Assembly: GCF_000277645.1 (NCBI RefSeq)
Contig: NZ_AKGG01000016.1
Span: 62,001 to 126,000 of the forward strand
Direction: 5' to 3'
Length of the DNA stretch: 64,000 bases
DNA from: Weissella koreensis KCTC 3621
GTDB taxonomy: Bacteria; Bacillota; Bacilli; Lactobacillales; Lactobacillaceae
The notes beneath the pieces are model-generated. The model was not told where the DNA came from, did not search any database, and worked only from the letters and a program-made list of their open reading frames with translations. A program made the translations under genes and the position numbers. The stretch's first letter is position 1; each line of letters starts with the position of its first letter. Shown here one piece after another: positions 19,411 through 28,189 of the stretch.

Positions 19411-20946
19411 TTATCGAAACTTCCTCCACATATCAATCATTAATGTTTTAAAGGTATGATTGCCTATATTGATAATAAAAAATATCCCAATTGATGAAAT
19501 TAAATTTATTAATACTAATATTATTATAAAAATTATACCATTCCCAACCAATGAGTGCGTCACCATCCAAACAACAATAGTTGCAAATATTACGCCCAGT
19601 GCTCCTCTGATATAATCAAATATATAGTGATCAACCTTGACTTTTATACCATATTTCAAAACTATATAAGGCTCATACCAGCTAACTGTTATTAATGTTG
19701 AAATAATTGTTCCCAATAATATTCCTTTCAAGCCAAAATTAAAGTGAATTAAAAATACCAACGATAGTATCATATTAATGGCAGATTCAAACACAGATTT
19801 CCATTTTTGTACCCATTGCAATCCATATGCATCGATGAAAGTTAACGATGGTAGCCGGAAAATTTGAATTGTTAAATTAATAACAATTAACAATGTAACC
19901 TCCTGGGAAAGAACGTAATCTTTTCCCAACCACCATTGAATAAATGGACGTAACAAAATAAAAAGTTGAGGTGTTATAAATAATGTTAGAGAGTAAATCA
20001 CCAAATTGAATTTCTTAAAGAAATCAACTACTTCCTTATTTGAATCCTGTATCATGCTACCAATACTTGCCGTTATTGGTTGTATCATTTTATTAACTAA
20101 TCCCTTCAAGTTGTTAGTTATCATTGTATAGTTAGAATACAATCCAACAGTAGAAAGGTTAACAAATATAGATAATAAAATATTATCTGAGGCAAAGACT
20201 ACCATTGAGCCTATCTTATTTGACAAGCCACCAATTGAATTTTTTATTAATATTGTCTTGGTCTCATTGTCTAATTTCAATTCACTTTTTTTATATTTTT
20301 TGAAAATAAAAGGATAATATTTTTTAACATTAACATTTATTAAAAAATTAGATATCAACGTTATACAAACCATTATAAACGCATATATAACAGGATTTTC
20401 AAAATATATTAAGGTTATAATTTGTAATAAATTACCAATAAAAGTTACCATAAAGGTAATCAATGTTATGACATAGTTACGTTGATCCGAATTTAATATT
20501 GTTCTGTTATATGTGAAAAAGTAGCTACCTACTGAGTTTGCTAAAAATAACAAGTATATTAGTAATACATTATCTAAATTGTTACCTTGTTCGCCAATAA
20601 TGCTAGGTAAAAATGGTATAAGACATAGTCCAATAATTAATACCAAAAAGCCAACAGTTTCATATACTTTTTTAAAGGTTCTGATAATTTTCACTATACC
20701 GAATTGGTCATTATGAGCAATAGGTTTATATAAAAGAAATGAAAAAGCTGTCTCCATTCCTAAATCTGTCAAAGATAGCATTTGAATAACACTACTAAAT
20801 ACACCATTTAGTCCCAAATATTGTTCACCTAAATTTTTAACGAAAAAAGTTCTCACAACAAATGAAAGTATTGTAGTTAAAATAAATGTCATTCCAGCAA
20901 TAGACCCATTTTTGAAAATGTTTTTTGAAACTGATGTATTATTCAT
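19411..20946 (-). CDS. Polysaccharide flippase (Wzx/MATE-like)
   Basis: At 511 residues with roughly a dozen or more hydrophobic segments spread over its whole length, this is a MOP-superfamily oligosaccharide flippase. It should move undecaprenyl-linked repeat units across the membrane. The N-terminal stretch with VRTFFVKNLGEQYLGLNGVFSS and LTDLGMETAFSFLLY is characteristic of Gram-positive Wzx proteins. It sits between the polymerase and a glycosyltransferase, the usual arrangement in Wzy-dependent clusters. Confidence 0.88.
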   Translation of the reverse strand: MNNTSVSKNIFKNGSIAGMTFILTTILSFVVRTFFVKNLGEQYLGLNGVFSSVIQMLSLTDLGMETAFSFLLYKPIAHNDQFGIVKIIRTFKKVYETVGFLVLIIGLCLIPFLPSIIGEQGNNLDNVLLIYLLFLANSVGSYFFTYNRTILNSDQRNYVITLITFMVTFIGNLLQIITLIYFENPVIYAFIMVCITLISNFLINVNVKKYYPFIFKKYKKSELKLDNETKTILIKNSIGGLSNKIGSMVVFASDNILLSIFVNLSTVGLYSNYTMITNNLKGLVNKMIQPITASIGSMIQDSNKEVVDFFKKFNLVIYSLTLFITPQLFILLRPFIQWWLGKDYVLSQEVTLLIVINLTIQIFRLPSLTFIDAYGLQWVQKWKSVFESAINMILSLVFLIHFNFGLKGILLGTIISTLITVSWYEPYIVLKYGIKVKVDHYIFDYIRGALGVIFATIVVWMVTHSLVGNGIIFIIILVLINLISSIGIFFIINIGNHTFKTLMIDMWRKFR

Positions 20947-20984
20947 TACTTGAAATCGCCTTTACTTTTTATAAAAATTTATTT

Positions 20985-22109
20985 TTAAAATTTTAAATGC
21001 ACCAAAAACGGAATACTTTGTGCAATCTGACTGTTTGGTATACCGTAAAATATGAAACTTAGAAATAAGACAAACACGAGGGTAACCAACATACCTATGA
21101 ATCTATCAACAATTTTAATTTTATGTTCAAAATATAACGCAGTCAGTATAATAACCGTTTCTAGACCAAATCGTGGAAACCTTTGATACTGAAATGACAT
21201 AAATAGTAACGGTAAACTCAGCATACCAGAGTAAATTAAAGACATTAAGGAATTCACTTTACCAGTTATATTATTATTGTTATTGTTTTCAATTAAACTA
21301 ACAATATATACTGCCATTTTTTTAGCTAATACAGTTATTAAAGCATATGATAAAATCATCATCAACTTCTTAGTAAATGATCCCTCACCCCCAACAAAGT
21401 TGGTAAGTATATTTTCGTTAGCACTTGCATTCCCAGTTAGTGAACCAATGATTTGAGCTATTTTTTGACCAGCAGATGTTGAACCAGTTAAAAATAAAAT
21501 AATACTATTAACAATAGATATTATAATTATCATTGAATTTATTTTTATATTTTTATGCATCAACAATCTTATACCAATAAAAACAAGATAAAAGTATCCT
21601 GAACTATGAAAGCCTGTTGCCAGAAAAATAATTAATGTCGATATTATAATATTTTTTTTATTAACCTTAATAAGAAAACTTGCTGCTAACAATATCAAAG
21701 TATACATTGCAAAACTTCTGATTTGATCTATTTCATTAAAAAAAGGGAAAATAGCAAATATCCCTACAAAAAAGGCCAAATTATTAGTGAATCTTCTTAC
21801 CGCTATTAATAAAACAATAAAAATAATAAAACATAATATTAATCTAAATTGTGCGTATGTCAATCCACTATTATATGCAACTTTAGCTAAAGACAAGTAT
21901 CCCCATTCAAATCTAGAATTATAGGTTGATGAAAACATTGCATTATAATTTTCTTCATAATTATGATAATCTAGTACCGAAATCGTAACAGGATTTGGTG
22001 CACCTCCCAACCACGCTAAGTATAGTAAACTAAGCACAGGAAACACTATTGATTTTTTTTTAATTACCTCTTCAACCCAATTAAAAATTAATATTCCTAA
22101 ATAAATCAT
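20985..22109 (-). CDS. EpsG-family (Wzy-type) polysaccharide polymerase
   Basis: A 374-residue polytopic membrane protein with about ten hydrophobic segments. It contains the EpsG-like pattern with DYHNYEENYNAMFSS and FEWGYLSLAKVAYNSGLTYAQFR near residues 45-90, followed by IRSFAMYTLILLAASFLI. EpsG-type proteins polymerise repeat units on the outer face of the membrane. The context (flippase directly downstream, glycosyltransferases around) supports this. Substrate and linkage cannot be inferred. Confidence 0.82.
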   Translation of the reverse strand: MIYLGILIFNWVEEVIKKKSIVFPVLSLLYLAWLGGAPNPVTISVLDYHNYEENYNAMFSSTYNSRFEWGYLSLAKVAYNSGLTYAQFRLILCFIIFIVLLIAVRRFTNNLAFFVGIFAIFPFFNEIDQIRSFAMYTLILLAASFLIKVNKKNIIISTLIIFLATGFHSSGYFYLVFIGIRLLMHKNIKINSMIIIISIVNSIILFLTGSTSAGQKIAQIIGSLTGNASANENILTNFVGGEGSFTKKLMMILSYALITVLAKKMAVYIVSLIENNNNNNITGKVNSLMSLIYSGMLSLPLLFMSFQYQRFPRFGLETVIILTALYFEHKIKIVDRFIGMLVTLVFVLFLSFIFYGIPNSQIAQSIPFLVHLKF

Positions 22110-22163
22110 TTTCCCTCACTAAACTATTCTATAATATATATTTCTTCAAAAAAATAAATCATA

Positions 22164-23168
22164 CTATTTTTCGTATTCAGATTTTTTTGAAAGATGAACG
22201 TTAAAAGCTTTATACAATTGACTTACCCGTTCTTGAAACAATATACTATCGACGTCACTTGAATCATTAATATCAATCACTTTATGCTTAGAACGCTTAA
22301 TATCTTGAGTAATTTCTTCAATCTGAGTTAAATTATAAAATTTACCAAAATTAAATTTTCTAGGTTTGAAATTACCTTTAGCAATTTGCGTGTAGCGTAC
22401 ACTCCAAATGCTAATATCTGATGTTGATCTGAACTTATTACTACTTGTTACTTCAAAAAAGTCTTTATTTTCTTTCATTACATTAGTAAATTCAGATTTC
22501 AGATTAGAATATGGAATATGTAAATCATAAAACCTAGTAAACCTAGGCAAAAAGAGCAATAATAATGTATATATATTTAAAGGTCCATTTTTTAAGTTGA
22601 AAAATTTAAAAAAATTATGTTTAATAACATTCATCTTATTAAATTTTTTATTTATAATAGTTATATTGTTTGCAGTTATATGATCAAAATCTTCAACTGG
22701 CATAATAGCATTTAATCCCGCTGTATCTCTGGGCCTACCATCAAACCAAAAAAAGTCTGATGGCTCTACAGGTGCATTCAAAAACATATCATCATTGAAT
22801 ATAACGAAATGTTCTGATAATTTTTTTATTTTAAATAAATTAACTTCTATTGCATTAGAATTAAAAGTTGGAAGATTGTCTTTTTCTATGATATCTTTAT
22901 GGTCAATTAAAACTAATTTTTCATGATCAACATTTAACCACTCAGGTATTTGATTATCAGTCACTAAATATATTTTATTTACCCAAGGAGCATATTTTTC
23001 AACAGCTCTAAACCAGTAATTAAATAGATTATAATCTCTAAACCTAGTCTCACTCTTATCATCCATGTTTCCGTCTTCAAATATATTTCTTTTTTTCAAC
23101 CATTTTGGATCAGCACCATCAACCCAAGTAACAACAAAATCAATTGGAAATTCCAACTCTTTAGCCAC
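22164..23168 (-). CDS. Stealth-family hexose-1-phosphate transferase
   Basis: Stealth proteins transfer sugar-1-phosphate to a growing glycan and so create phosphodiester links in capsules and wall polymers. The conserved regions are visible in order: CR1 IDFVVTWVDGADPKW (residues 8-22), CR2 from RFRDYNLFNYWFRAVEKYAPWVNKIY to about 110, with LPTFNSNAIE, and HFVIFNDDMFLN. The later regions are less clear. The 334-residue protein starts at a GTG with GGGAGG ten bases before it. The polymer made by this cluster is therefore probably phosphorylated. A 150-base gap separates it from the glycosyltransferase upstream. Confidence 0.85.
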   Translation of the reverse strand: MAKELEFPIDFVVTWVDGADPKWLKKRNIFEDGNMDDKSETRFRDYNLFNYWFRAVEKYAPWVNKIYLVTDNQIPEWLNVDHEKLVLIDHKDIIEKDNLPTFNSNAIEVNLFKIKKLSEHFVIFNDDMFLNAPVEPSDFFWFDGRPRDTAGLNAIMPVEDFDHITANNITIINKKFNKMNVIKHNFFKFFNLKNGPLNIYTLLLLFLPRFTRFYDLHIPYSNLKSEFTNVMKENKDFFEVTSSNKFRSTSDISIWSVRYTQIAKGNFKPRKFNFGKFYNLTQIEEITQDIKRSKHKVIDINDSSDVDSILFQERVSQLYKAFNVHLSKKSEYEK

Positions 23169-23319
23169 TTTTCATATACCTCCCATGTTATTTTATCAAA
23201 ATATCCCATCTAAATATCCAAAAAATATCAAGTTTCAATTCATATAAATCGCGCTCAATCTAAATCATTAACAAAAAAAGAGCACTATTGTACTTAATTA
23301 AAATAGCATATACTACTTA

Positions 23320-24480
23320 TTATTTATATGCAGCATAAGTGTTTTTCATGACTTCATCAACAACACTCATATCAAACTTATTTAAAAATTTGATATCATC
23401 TACACTAACCTTTGGCCTAGTTTCAATACATTTTTCTAATATTTCTTTAAGCTTAATATGATCATGTGGATCAATTAGCTCCCCATTAATACCTTCTTTA
23501 ACATACTCTGAAACGCCACCTTTATTGGTTCCAATCACATAAGATCTATCAATCGCAGCATTTAGTCCTGCAACACCCAATCCCTCTCTCAAAGAAGGGA
23601 AAACAAATAAATCACAAGCATAATTAAGAACATGAACGTCTGTACGATATCCTAATAATTTAAAATTATTTTCAAATCCAAAACTATTTGCTATGTCTAA
23701 TAATTCTTCACCTTTATTACCAGTCCCTGCAATAATGTAGTATATGTTTTTTTGTAGCTCTGGTGACATCTCTTTTACAGCTTCCAAAACTAATTTATGA
23801 TTTTTAAGATCACTTACTTCACCAACTGATAGTATAAGAAATGCATTTTCAGGAATATCTAATTCATCCCTAATAGTTTTACGAGCTGTACATATTTCAT
23901 CATCAGTTGCAACCCCAGCTCCCTTAACATCTACCCCAATACCATTTATTTTTTCTAACTTATTTGCATGCATATGGTGTTTAGCTAAAGCATAGTCAGC
24001 ATCATTTATTGTAATTAAAGTATCAGTTATAAAGGAAAAGATCCATTCTAAAGGATAAAAAATCATCCAACTACTTTTTGGACCGCCTTTAAAGAAGTGA
24101 AAACCATGCGCAGTGTATATGACTGGTACATGAAATTGTTTAGCAACAATGCGTCCCAAAATTCCACCTAAAGGTGAATGTACATGAATAAATGAAAATT
24201 TGTTATTACTAAATATTTGTTTTAGTTGTTTAATAGAATGTAAATTACCCTTTAAAGATCCCATTCGTCTTTCAAAATCAACTTGATGAGCAATTACATT
24301 ATTTTCATCCATCCATATTTTTAAACGCTCATTTTCTTCTGCAGACATTGATCCAAAATCAATCATGTTAGTAGCAACATGAACCTCATACCCCATACTT
24401 TGTAATATTTTTATATTTCTATGGTTAAATTGTTGGATCATATTAGCCTTGGCTGCCAGCATCAATACTTTATTACCCAT
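23320..24480 (-). CDS. Family 4 glycosyltransferase (EpsD/CapM-like)
   Basis: A GT-B retaining glycosyltransferase of 386 residues. N-terminal acceptor-domain signatures are FIHVHSPLGGILGR and VIYTAHGFHFFKGGP; the C-terminal donor domain has ILSVGEVSDLKNHKLVLEA, LLGYRTDV and FVFPSLREGLGVAGLNAA with the E-x7-E motif. It resembles the EpsD/CapM-type enzymes that add the second sugar. It is the first gene of the cluster in the direction of transcription. No priming sugar-phosphate transferase precedes it. Confidence 0.88.
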   Translation of the reverse strand: MGNKVLMLAAKANMIQQFNHRNIKILQSMGYEVHVATNMIDFGSMSAEENERLKIWMDENNVIAHQVDFERRMGSLKGNLHSIKQLKQIFSNNKFSFIHVHSPLGGILGRIVAKQFHVPVIYTAHGFHFFKGGPKSSWMIFYPLEWIFSFITDTLITINDADYALAKHHMHANKLEKINGIGVDVKGAGVATDDEICTARKTIRDELDIPENAFLILSVGEVSDLKNHKLVLEAVKEMSPELQKNIYYIIAGTGNKGEELLDIANSFGFENNFKLLGYRTDVHVLNYACDLFVFPSLREGLGVAGLNAAIDRSYVIGTNKGGVSEYVKEGINGELIDPHDHIKLKEILEKCIETRPKVSVDDIKFLNKFDMSVVDEVMKNTYAAYK

Positions 24481-24783
24481 ATCACTCCTCTTTTATCGAA
24501 TTTAATTATTTTAAACAGTTATATAATTAATATTATTTAACAATTCCATTAAAGTGTCCCTAATATATTATATAGAATTACTTTTTATACTATATACATA
24601 TTTTTTAACAAATCATATAACAAATGTATATAAAAATATAAACATGATAATTTTTATATACTAAATATCTTATTTATTCACAAACTCTAAGTCTACAAAT
24701 AGTCAAATTATATGTTTGCCTTTTGATTCATACAATATTTTTAACCAAAATATCCTATTAAATATAGGGACATACCAACAAAT
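24481..24783. other. Very AT-rich leader region of the polysaccharide cluster
   Basis: About 300 bases, clearly richer in A+T than the surrounding genes, between the first glycosyltransferase and the right repeat copy. It holds no reading frame. On the minus strand TTGTTA and TATAAA hexamers 16 bases apart at about 24580-24605 form a possible extra promoter, but such words are expected by chance in sequence this AT-rich. A transcript from the repeat-borne promoter would cross all of it. Confidence 0.4.
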
Positions 24784-24860
24784 AATACTACTTTATTTCA
24801 CTAGTTTATTCAATGATTAATCAGAATTTCTAGGGTAAATTCCAATCAAAGCACCATTAT
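24784..24860. repeat. Right copy of the 77-bp direct repeat flanking the polysaccharide cluster
   Basis: This copy contains the true 3' end of the HD phosphohydrolase gene (stop at 24817) and the bases after it. It is 64/77 identical to 13798-13874, in the same orientation. Together the copies bracket 13875-24783. Confidence 0.8.
24785..24813 (-). promoter_or_regulatory. Copy of the rpoE promoter facing the polysaccharide cluster
   Basis: The -35 TTGAAT (plus-strand 24808-24813) and -10 TAGTAT (24785-24790) keep the 17-base spacing of the rpoE promoter. It now points into the cluster, with a leader of about 300 bases before the first glycosyltransferase. Confidence 0.55.
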
Positions 24861-26169
24861 GAACATATTTTTGGAATTCTTGATAAACTGGGGCCATTAA
24901 ATCACCCGTTGTTTGTTCCATCAACATTTCAGCTGGGAAAAAGTAGCGAGCATTCCCATAACTACGTCCAGTCAGGGCTTTTACCAGTGAACTTTGCGTT
25001 GATAACTCTGCCAATGATCCATCTGGTTGTAACATTTCAATTTGTGTTTTTGCATGTTTGGCTTCAGGATGGTATAAATCATAAGCTGTATCAAAACTAT
25101 CATTTTCCGCCGTATAATATTTAACATTAAAGCCCGCTTCTTCAATTAGTGGCCTTATTTTAGACAGATAGTGCCTAGTTTTAGGACTAATCTCAATGGA
25201 TTTAAGTGGCTTTCGATCTAAGAAACGCATTGATAACTCTGCCAAAACCTTATCGCTGGAATGACGCCATAAATTAATATTTTCCAAAATTGATGCATCG
25301 TCTAAATCTAAATACTGTTCAATACTGACACTATATTCAAAAAGTGGCTTTAGATCAGGCGTTACAAAATTATCAATGGATATTTGCTTCTTCTGTTGAT
25401 CTTGATACAATTCCATGGCTCGATCTAATAAATGTGTTAAGACGACTTCAATCCCACGTGAGACAGGGTGAAAATAAACTTGCTCATACATTTGATACCT
25501 AGAAATAATGTAATCTTCAACAGTAGCCATACCTTTTTGTTCAAATGCAATTCCATCGACCACCGGACGCATTAGATGAATAATTCGTGCTAAGTCAAAG
25601 GTTCCATAAGTTGCACCAGAATAATAAGCATCTCTTAATAAATAGTCCATTCGATCTGCATCAATTTGTGAAGAAATCAAAGCCACAACTTGCTTATTAT
25701 CATAAGTCTTTGCAATTACACTGGCGACTTTTGCCGGTAATTTTTCATCATATTTCATTAAAACTTGATGAACTTCAGTTGTTTTGTTCAAAATAATATC
25801 TTGCGTAAACTTTTCATGGTTAGTTTTAAAAATGCTTTCAAAAGTATGTGAATATGGTCCATGGCCTAAATCATGTAGTAATGCGGCCACTAATAAAACA
25901 CGACGTTCTTCAACTTGCCAACCACCATCACCAGGTGCTTGACTCGCAAAACGTTCTAAGTGATTAGCAATTTGTCGGGAAACTTCATACACCCCTAACG
26001 AATGACTAAATCGTGAATGCTCCGCCGTGTGGAAAACCGTATTAGCAACCCCTAGCTGTTTAATTCGCCGCAATCTTTGAAATTCCCGTGTATCAATGAG
26101 TTCCAAAATTAAAGGGTCATTCACGTGAATAAAATTATGTACCGGATCCCGAAAAACTTTTTCTCGCAC
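24817..26169 (-). CDS. HD-domain phosphohydrolase, SAMHD1/YwfO-like
   Basis: The protein belongs to the HD-superfamily group that includes the B. subtilis YwfO and enterococcal dNTP triphosphohydrolases. Signatures: DPVHNFI near the start, FQRLRRIKQLG, H in TAEHSRFSHSLGVYEV, the metal-binding HD pair in LLHDLGHGPYSHTFE, and QIDADRMDYLLRDAYYSGATYG. It probably hydrolyses dNTPs or related nucleotides, though activity was not shown here. The frame opens at a TTG at 26202, but that codon overlaps the -10 box of its own promoter. The GTG at 26169 with AAGGA/GGAG upstream is the likely start (450 aa). The gene is divergent from the DUF1934 gene. Confidence 0.85.
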   Translation of the reverse strand: MREKVFRDPVHNFIHVNDPLILELIDTREFQRLRRIKQLGVANTVFHTAEHSRFSHSLGVYEVSRQIANHLERFASQAPGDGGWQVEERRVLLVAALLHDLGHGPYSHTFESIFKTNHEKFTQDIILNKTTEVHQVLMKYDEKLPAKVASVIAKTYDNKQVVALISSQIDADRMDYLLRDAYYSGATYGTFDLARIIHLMRPVVDGIAFEQKGMATVEDYIISRYQMYEQVYFHPVSRGIEVVLTHLLDRAMELYQDQQKKQISIDNFVTPDLKPLFEYSVSIEQYLDLDDASILENINLWRHSSDKVLAELSMRFLDRKPLKSIEISPKTRHYLSKIRPLIEEAGFNVKYYTAENDSFDTAYDLYHPEAKHAKTQIEMLQPDGSLAELSTQSSLVKALTGRSYGNARYFFPAEMLMEQTTGDLMAPVYQEFQKYVHNGALIGIYPRNSD

Positions 26170-26194
26170 TTTCTCCACATCCTTTTCGTATATT

Positions 26195-26234
26195 TTTATC
26201 AATTATACCGTAAATTAACGGTATAATTGATAAA
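26195..26234. promoter_or_regulatory. Perfect 40-bp palindrome holding two divergent -10 boxes
   Basis: Arms of 17 bp (26195-26211 and 26218-26234) are exact reverse complements around the 6-base centre AAATTA. Each arm contains a TATAAT: plus-strand 26222-26227 for the DUF1934 gene, and plus-strand 26202-26207 (read leftward) for the HD gene. The -35 regions are poor. It looks like a shared operator or jointly controlled divergent promoter. The binding protein is unknown. Confidence 0.65.
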
Positions 26235-26278
26235 TAAAATCAATCAATTATCAAGGGCCAGACGCCAGAGGATCTATA

Positions 26279-26680
26279 ATGCAACAAAATATTCAAATTA
26301 ATCTCACAAATATCATTCAACAAGATGACACTTCCGAGACCTTTCATTTCAATGAAACAGGAACATTAGCAACTATCAGAGAGATATCATATATTCGTTT
26401 TACCGAAACTACATCAGTTGAAACTCCTGTCACCGTTAAAATAAATACTGATCAAACAATCGTAATCACCCGTAATGGGCAAAGCAAACTGCAACTTTTA
26501 TTGGACTTAAAAAACGACAGTATAACTCATTATCAAACCCCCATCGGTGTGATTGTAATGACTGTAAAAACTAACCAGCTCAAAATTGATTTATCGAAAG
26601 GAATCATCTTAGCAAAGTATCAACTATGGCAAGCCAATACGATTGTCGGTCAATATACTTTCGATTTAAATTTCAAATAA
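26279..26680 (+). CDS. DUF1934 (YwiB-like) protein
   Basis: A 133-residue protein rich in beta-strands, matching the YwiB/DUF1934 calycin-like family of Firmicutes, whose role is unknown. The family features seen are FHFNETGTLATIREISYIRFTE, a run of strands with ITRNGQSKLQLLLDL, and the tail ending in YTFDLNFK. It has no signal peptide or membrane segment, so it is cytoplasmic. AGAGG precedes the ATG. It is transcribed alone, away from the HD gene, and ended by a strong terminator. Confidence 0.7.
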   Translation: MQQNIQINLTNIIQQDDTSETFHFNETGTLATIREISYIRFTETTSVETPVTVKINTDQTIVITRNGQSKLQLLLDLKNDSITHYQTPIGVIVMTVKTNQLKIDLSKGIILAKYQLWQANTIVGQYTFDLNFK

Positions 26681-26681
26681 C

Positions 26682-26724
26682 AAAAAAACACGATCGCAAG
26701 AGGGGGACGCGACCGTGTTTTTTT
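26682..26724 (+). terminator. Strong terminator of the DUF1934 gene
   Basis: AAAAAAACACG-A-TCGC pairs with GCGA-C-CGTGTTTTTTT, giving a long stem with T7 on the plus strand and its mirror image on the minus strand, so it may be bidirectional. Confidence 0.85.
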
Positions 26725-26752
26725 GATTACAGCTGTCATTGACAACCATAAA

Positions 26753-26785
26753 ATTAAAAAGAATCTAATTCATAAAACCGATTCT
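26753..26785 (-). terminator. Probable terminator of htrA
   Basis: On the minus strand AGAATC (26785-26780) and GATTCT (26765-26760) pair around a 14-base loop, followed by five T. It is 120 bases downstream of the htrA stop and not very strong. Confidence 0.5.
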
Positions 26786-26905
26786 AATTTTTCATGTACT
26801 TTGGGGAGTAATGAAGTCCACCATTTCTTGTAAAAAAACACTCCCAATTAATACGCTTTCATTTTTGATATAATCAGGTTTATTTACCTAAATAATCAAT
26901 CTATT

Positions 26906-28117
26906 TTAACCGTTATCATTAGCCTTAGCTGTTAGCTTAATTTCTGTTGTATTTTCGTGACCTTTACGATAATAGGTAATATTTATCGTATCACCCACTT
27001 TATGTGAATTCAATATTCCTCTTAAATCACCGATATCATCTAGATCTTGTCCATCGGCCTTAGTAATGACATCATACTTTTTCAATCCAGCTCGATCAGC
27101 TGGAGTTCCATCTGTCACATTGACAATAATCACACCACCTCTATGATCATCTGATAATTCCAAGACATTTTTTTGGTCATCAATTGAAACTCTTGAAAGA
27201 TCTACCATTTTAATTCCCAATGCGGGCCGGACCACTTTTCCATCTTTTTCTAATTGATTAATAATATTCACTACCGTATTTGAAGGAATTGAGAATCCCA
27301 TCCCTTCCACACTAGTTCCACCACTTGAATTGGTTAGCTTCATAGAATTAATTCCAATGACCTGACCACTCAAATTAATCAAAGCACCTCCTGAATTTCC
27401 GGGGTTAATGGCCGCGTCAGTTTGAATAACGGTGGCTTTTCCTAATGAATTCCCATCATCATCTTCCGATTCCACTTCACGCTTAGTAGCAGAAACGATT
27501 CCTTCTGTGACTGATGTTGCATAGTCTGATCCCAATGGTGATCCAATGGCTAAGACCGATTCTCCTGTTTGAACCTCATTAGAATTAGCAAATTCAGCAA
27601 CCTGTTTAATTTTACTACTTTTAACTTTTAAAACTGCTATGTCCGAAATTTTGTCAGTCCCAACCAACGTAGCATTTAGCTTGGTTCCATCACTCAATAA
27701 TACTTGTAACGCCTTAGAACCAGTCACCACATGATTATTAGTCACAATAAAGGCTTCACGACCAGAAGTTTTATAAATAACACCTGAACCTTCAGAAGCA
27801 GTTTTAAGATCATCGTCTTGGCCTGCTGTATCAAACAAACTCCAGCCAGAAGACTGCTGTTGTTGTAAATTAATCACTGATACAACCGCAGGTGCTGTTT
27901 GTTGGAAGGCCTTAGTAGCAGCACTAGTCCCTTTAACCTTTGTGTCAGAAACCTTCACAGTCTTTTTCGTACCTCCGACTGAAGTCGATATTTCATTGGA
28001 ATATTTCTGTACGCCCAGAGACCCAACCACTCCGCCAATCAAACCAGCAACCAGTGCTAAAACAATAATCCACCAAGAGACGGAAAAATTTTTATTTTGC
28101 TTTCGATTAAATTTCAT
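26906..28117 (-). CDS. htrA: Membrane-anchored serine protease HtrA
   Basis: HtrA degrades misfolded exported proteins at the cell surface. It has 403 residues: a cytoplasmic N-terminus, one membrane anchor (about residues 13-35), a trypsin-like domain and one C-terminal PDZ domain. The catalytic triad is visible as His in VTNNHVVTGSK, Asp in KISDIAVLKV and Ser in NPGNSGGALI. The PDZ region runs from about 300 to 395 (GTPADRAGLKKYDVI). It ends the wal gene block, as in many lactobacilli. A gap of about 70 bases separates it from walJ. Confidence 0.95.
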   Translation of the reverse strand: MKFNRKQNKNFSVSWWIIVLALVAGLIGGVVGSLGVQKYSNEISTSVGGTKKTVKVSDTKVKGTSAATKAFQQTAPAVVSVINLQQQQSSGWSLFDTAGQDDDLKTASEGSGVIYKTSGREAFIVTNNHVVTGSKALQVLLSDGTKLNATLVGTDKISDIAVLKVKSSKIKQVAEFANSNEVQTGESVLAIGSPLGSDYATSVTEGIVSATKREVESEDDDGNSLGKATVIQTDAAINPGNSGGALINLSGQVIGINSMKLTNSSGGTSVEGMGFSIPSNTVVNIINQLEKDGKVVRPALGIKMVDLSRVSIDDQKNVLELSDDHRGGVIIVNVTDGTPADRAGLKKYDVITKADGQDLDDIGDLRGILNSHKVGDTINITYYRKGHENTTEIKLTAKANDNG

Positions 28118-28189
28118 CGCTCTTACCTCATTATTTATATTTCACTTAAAAATATAGACGATTTAACTTAACATCCACTTAAAGATTTC

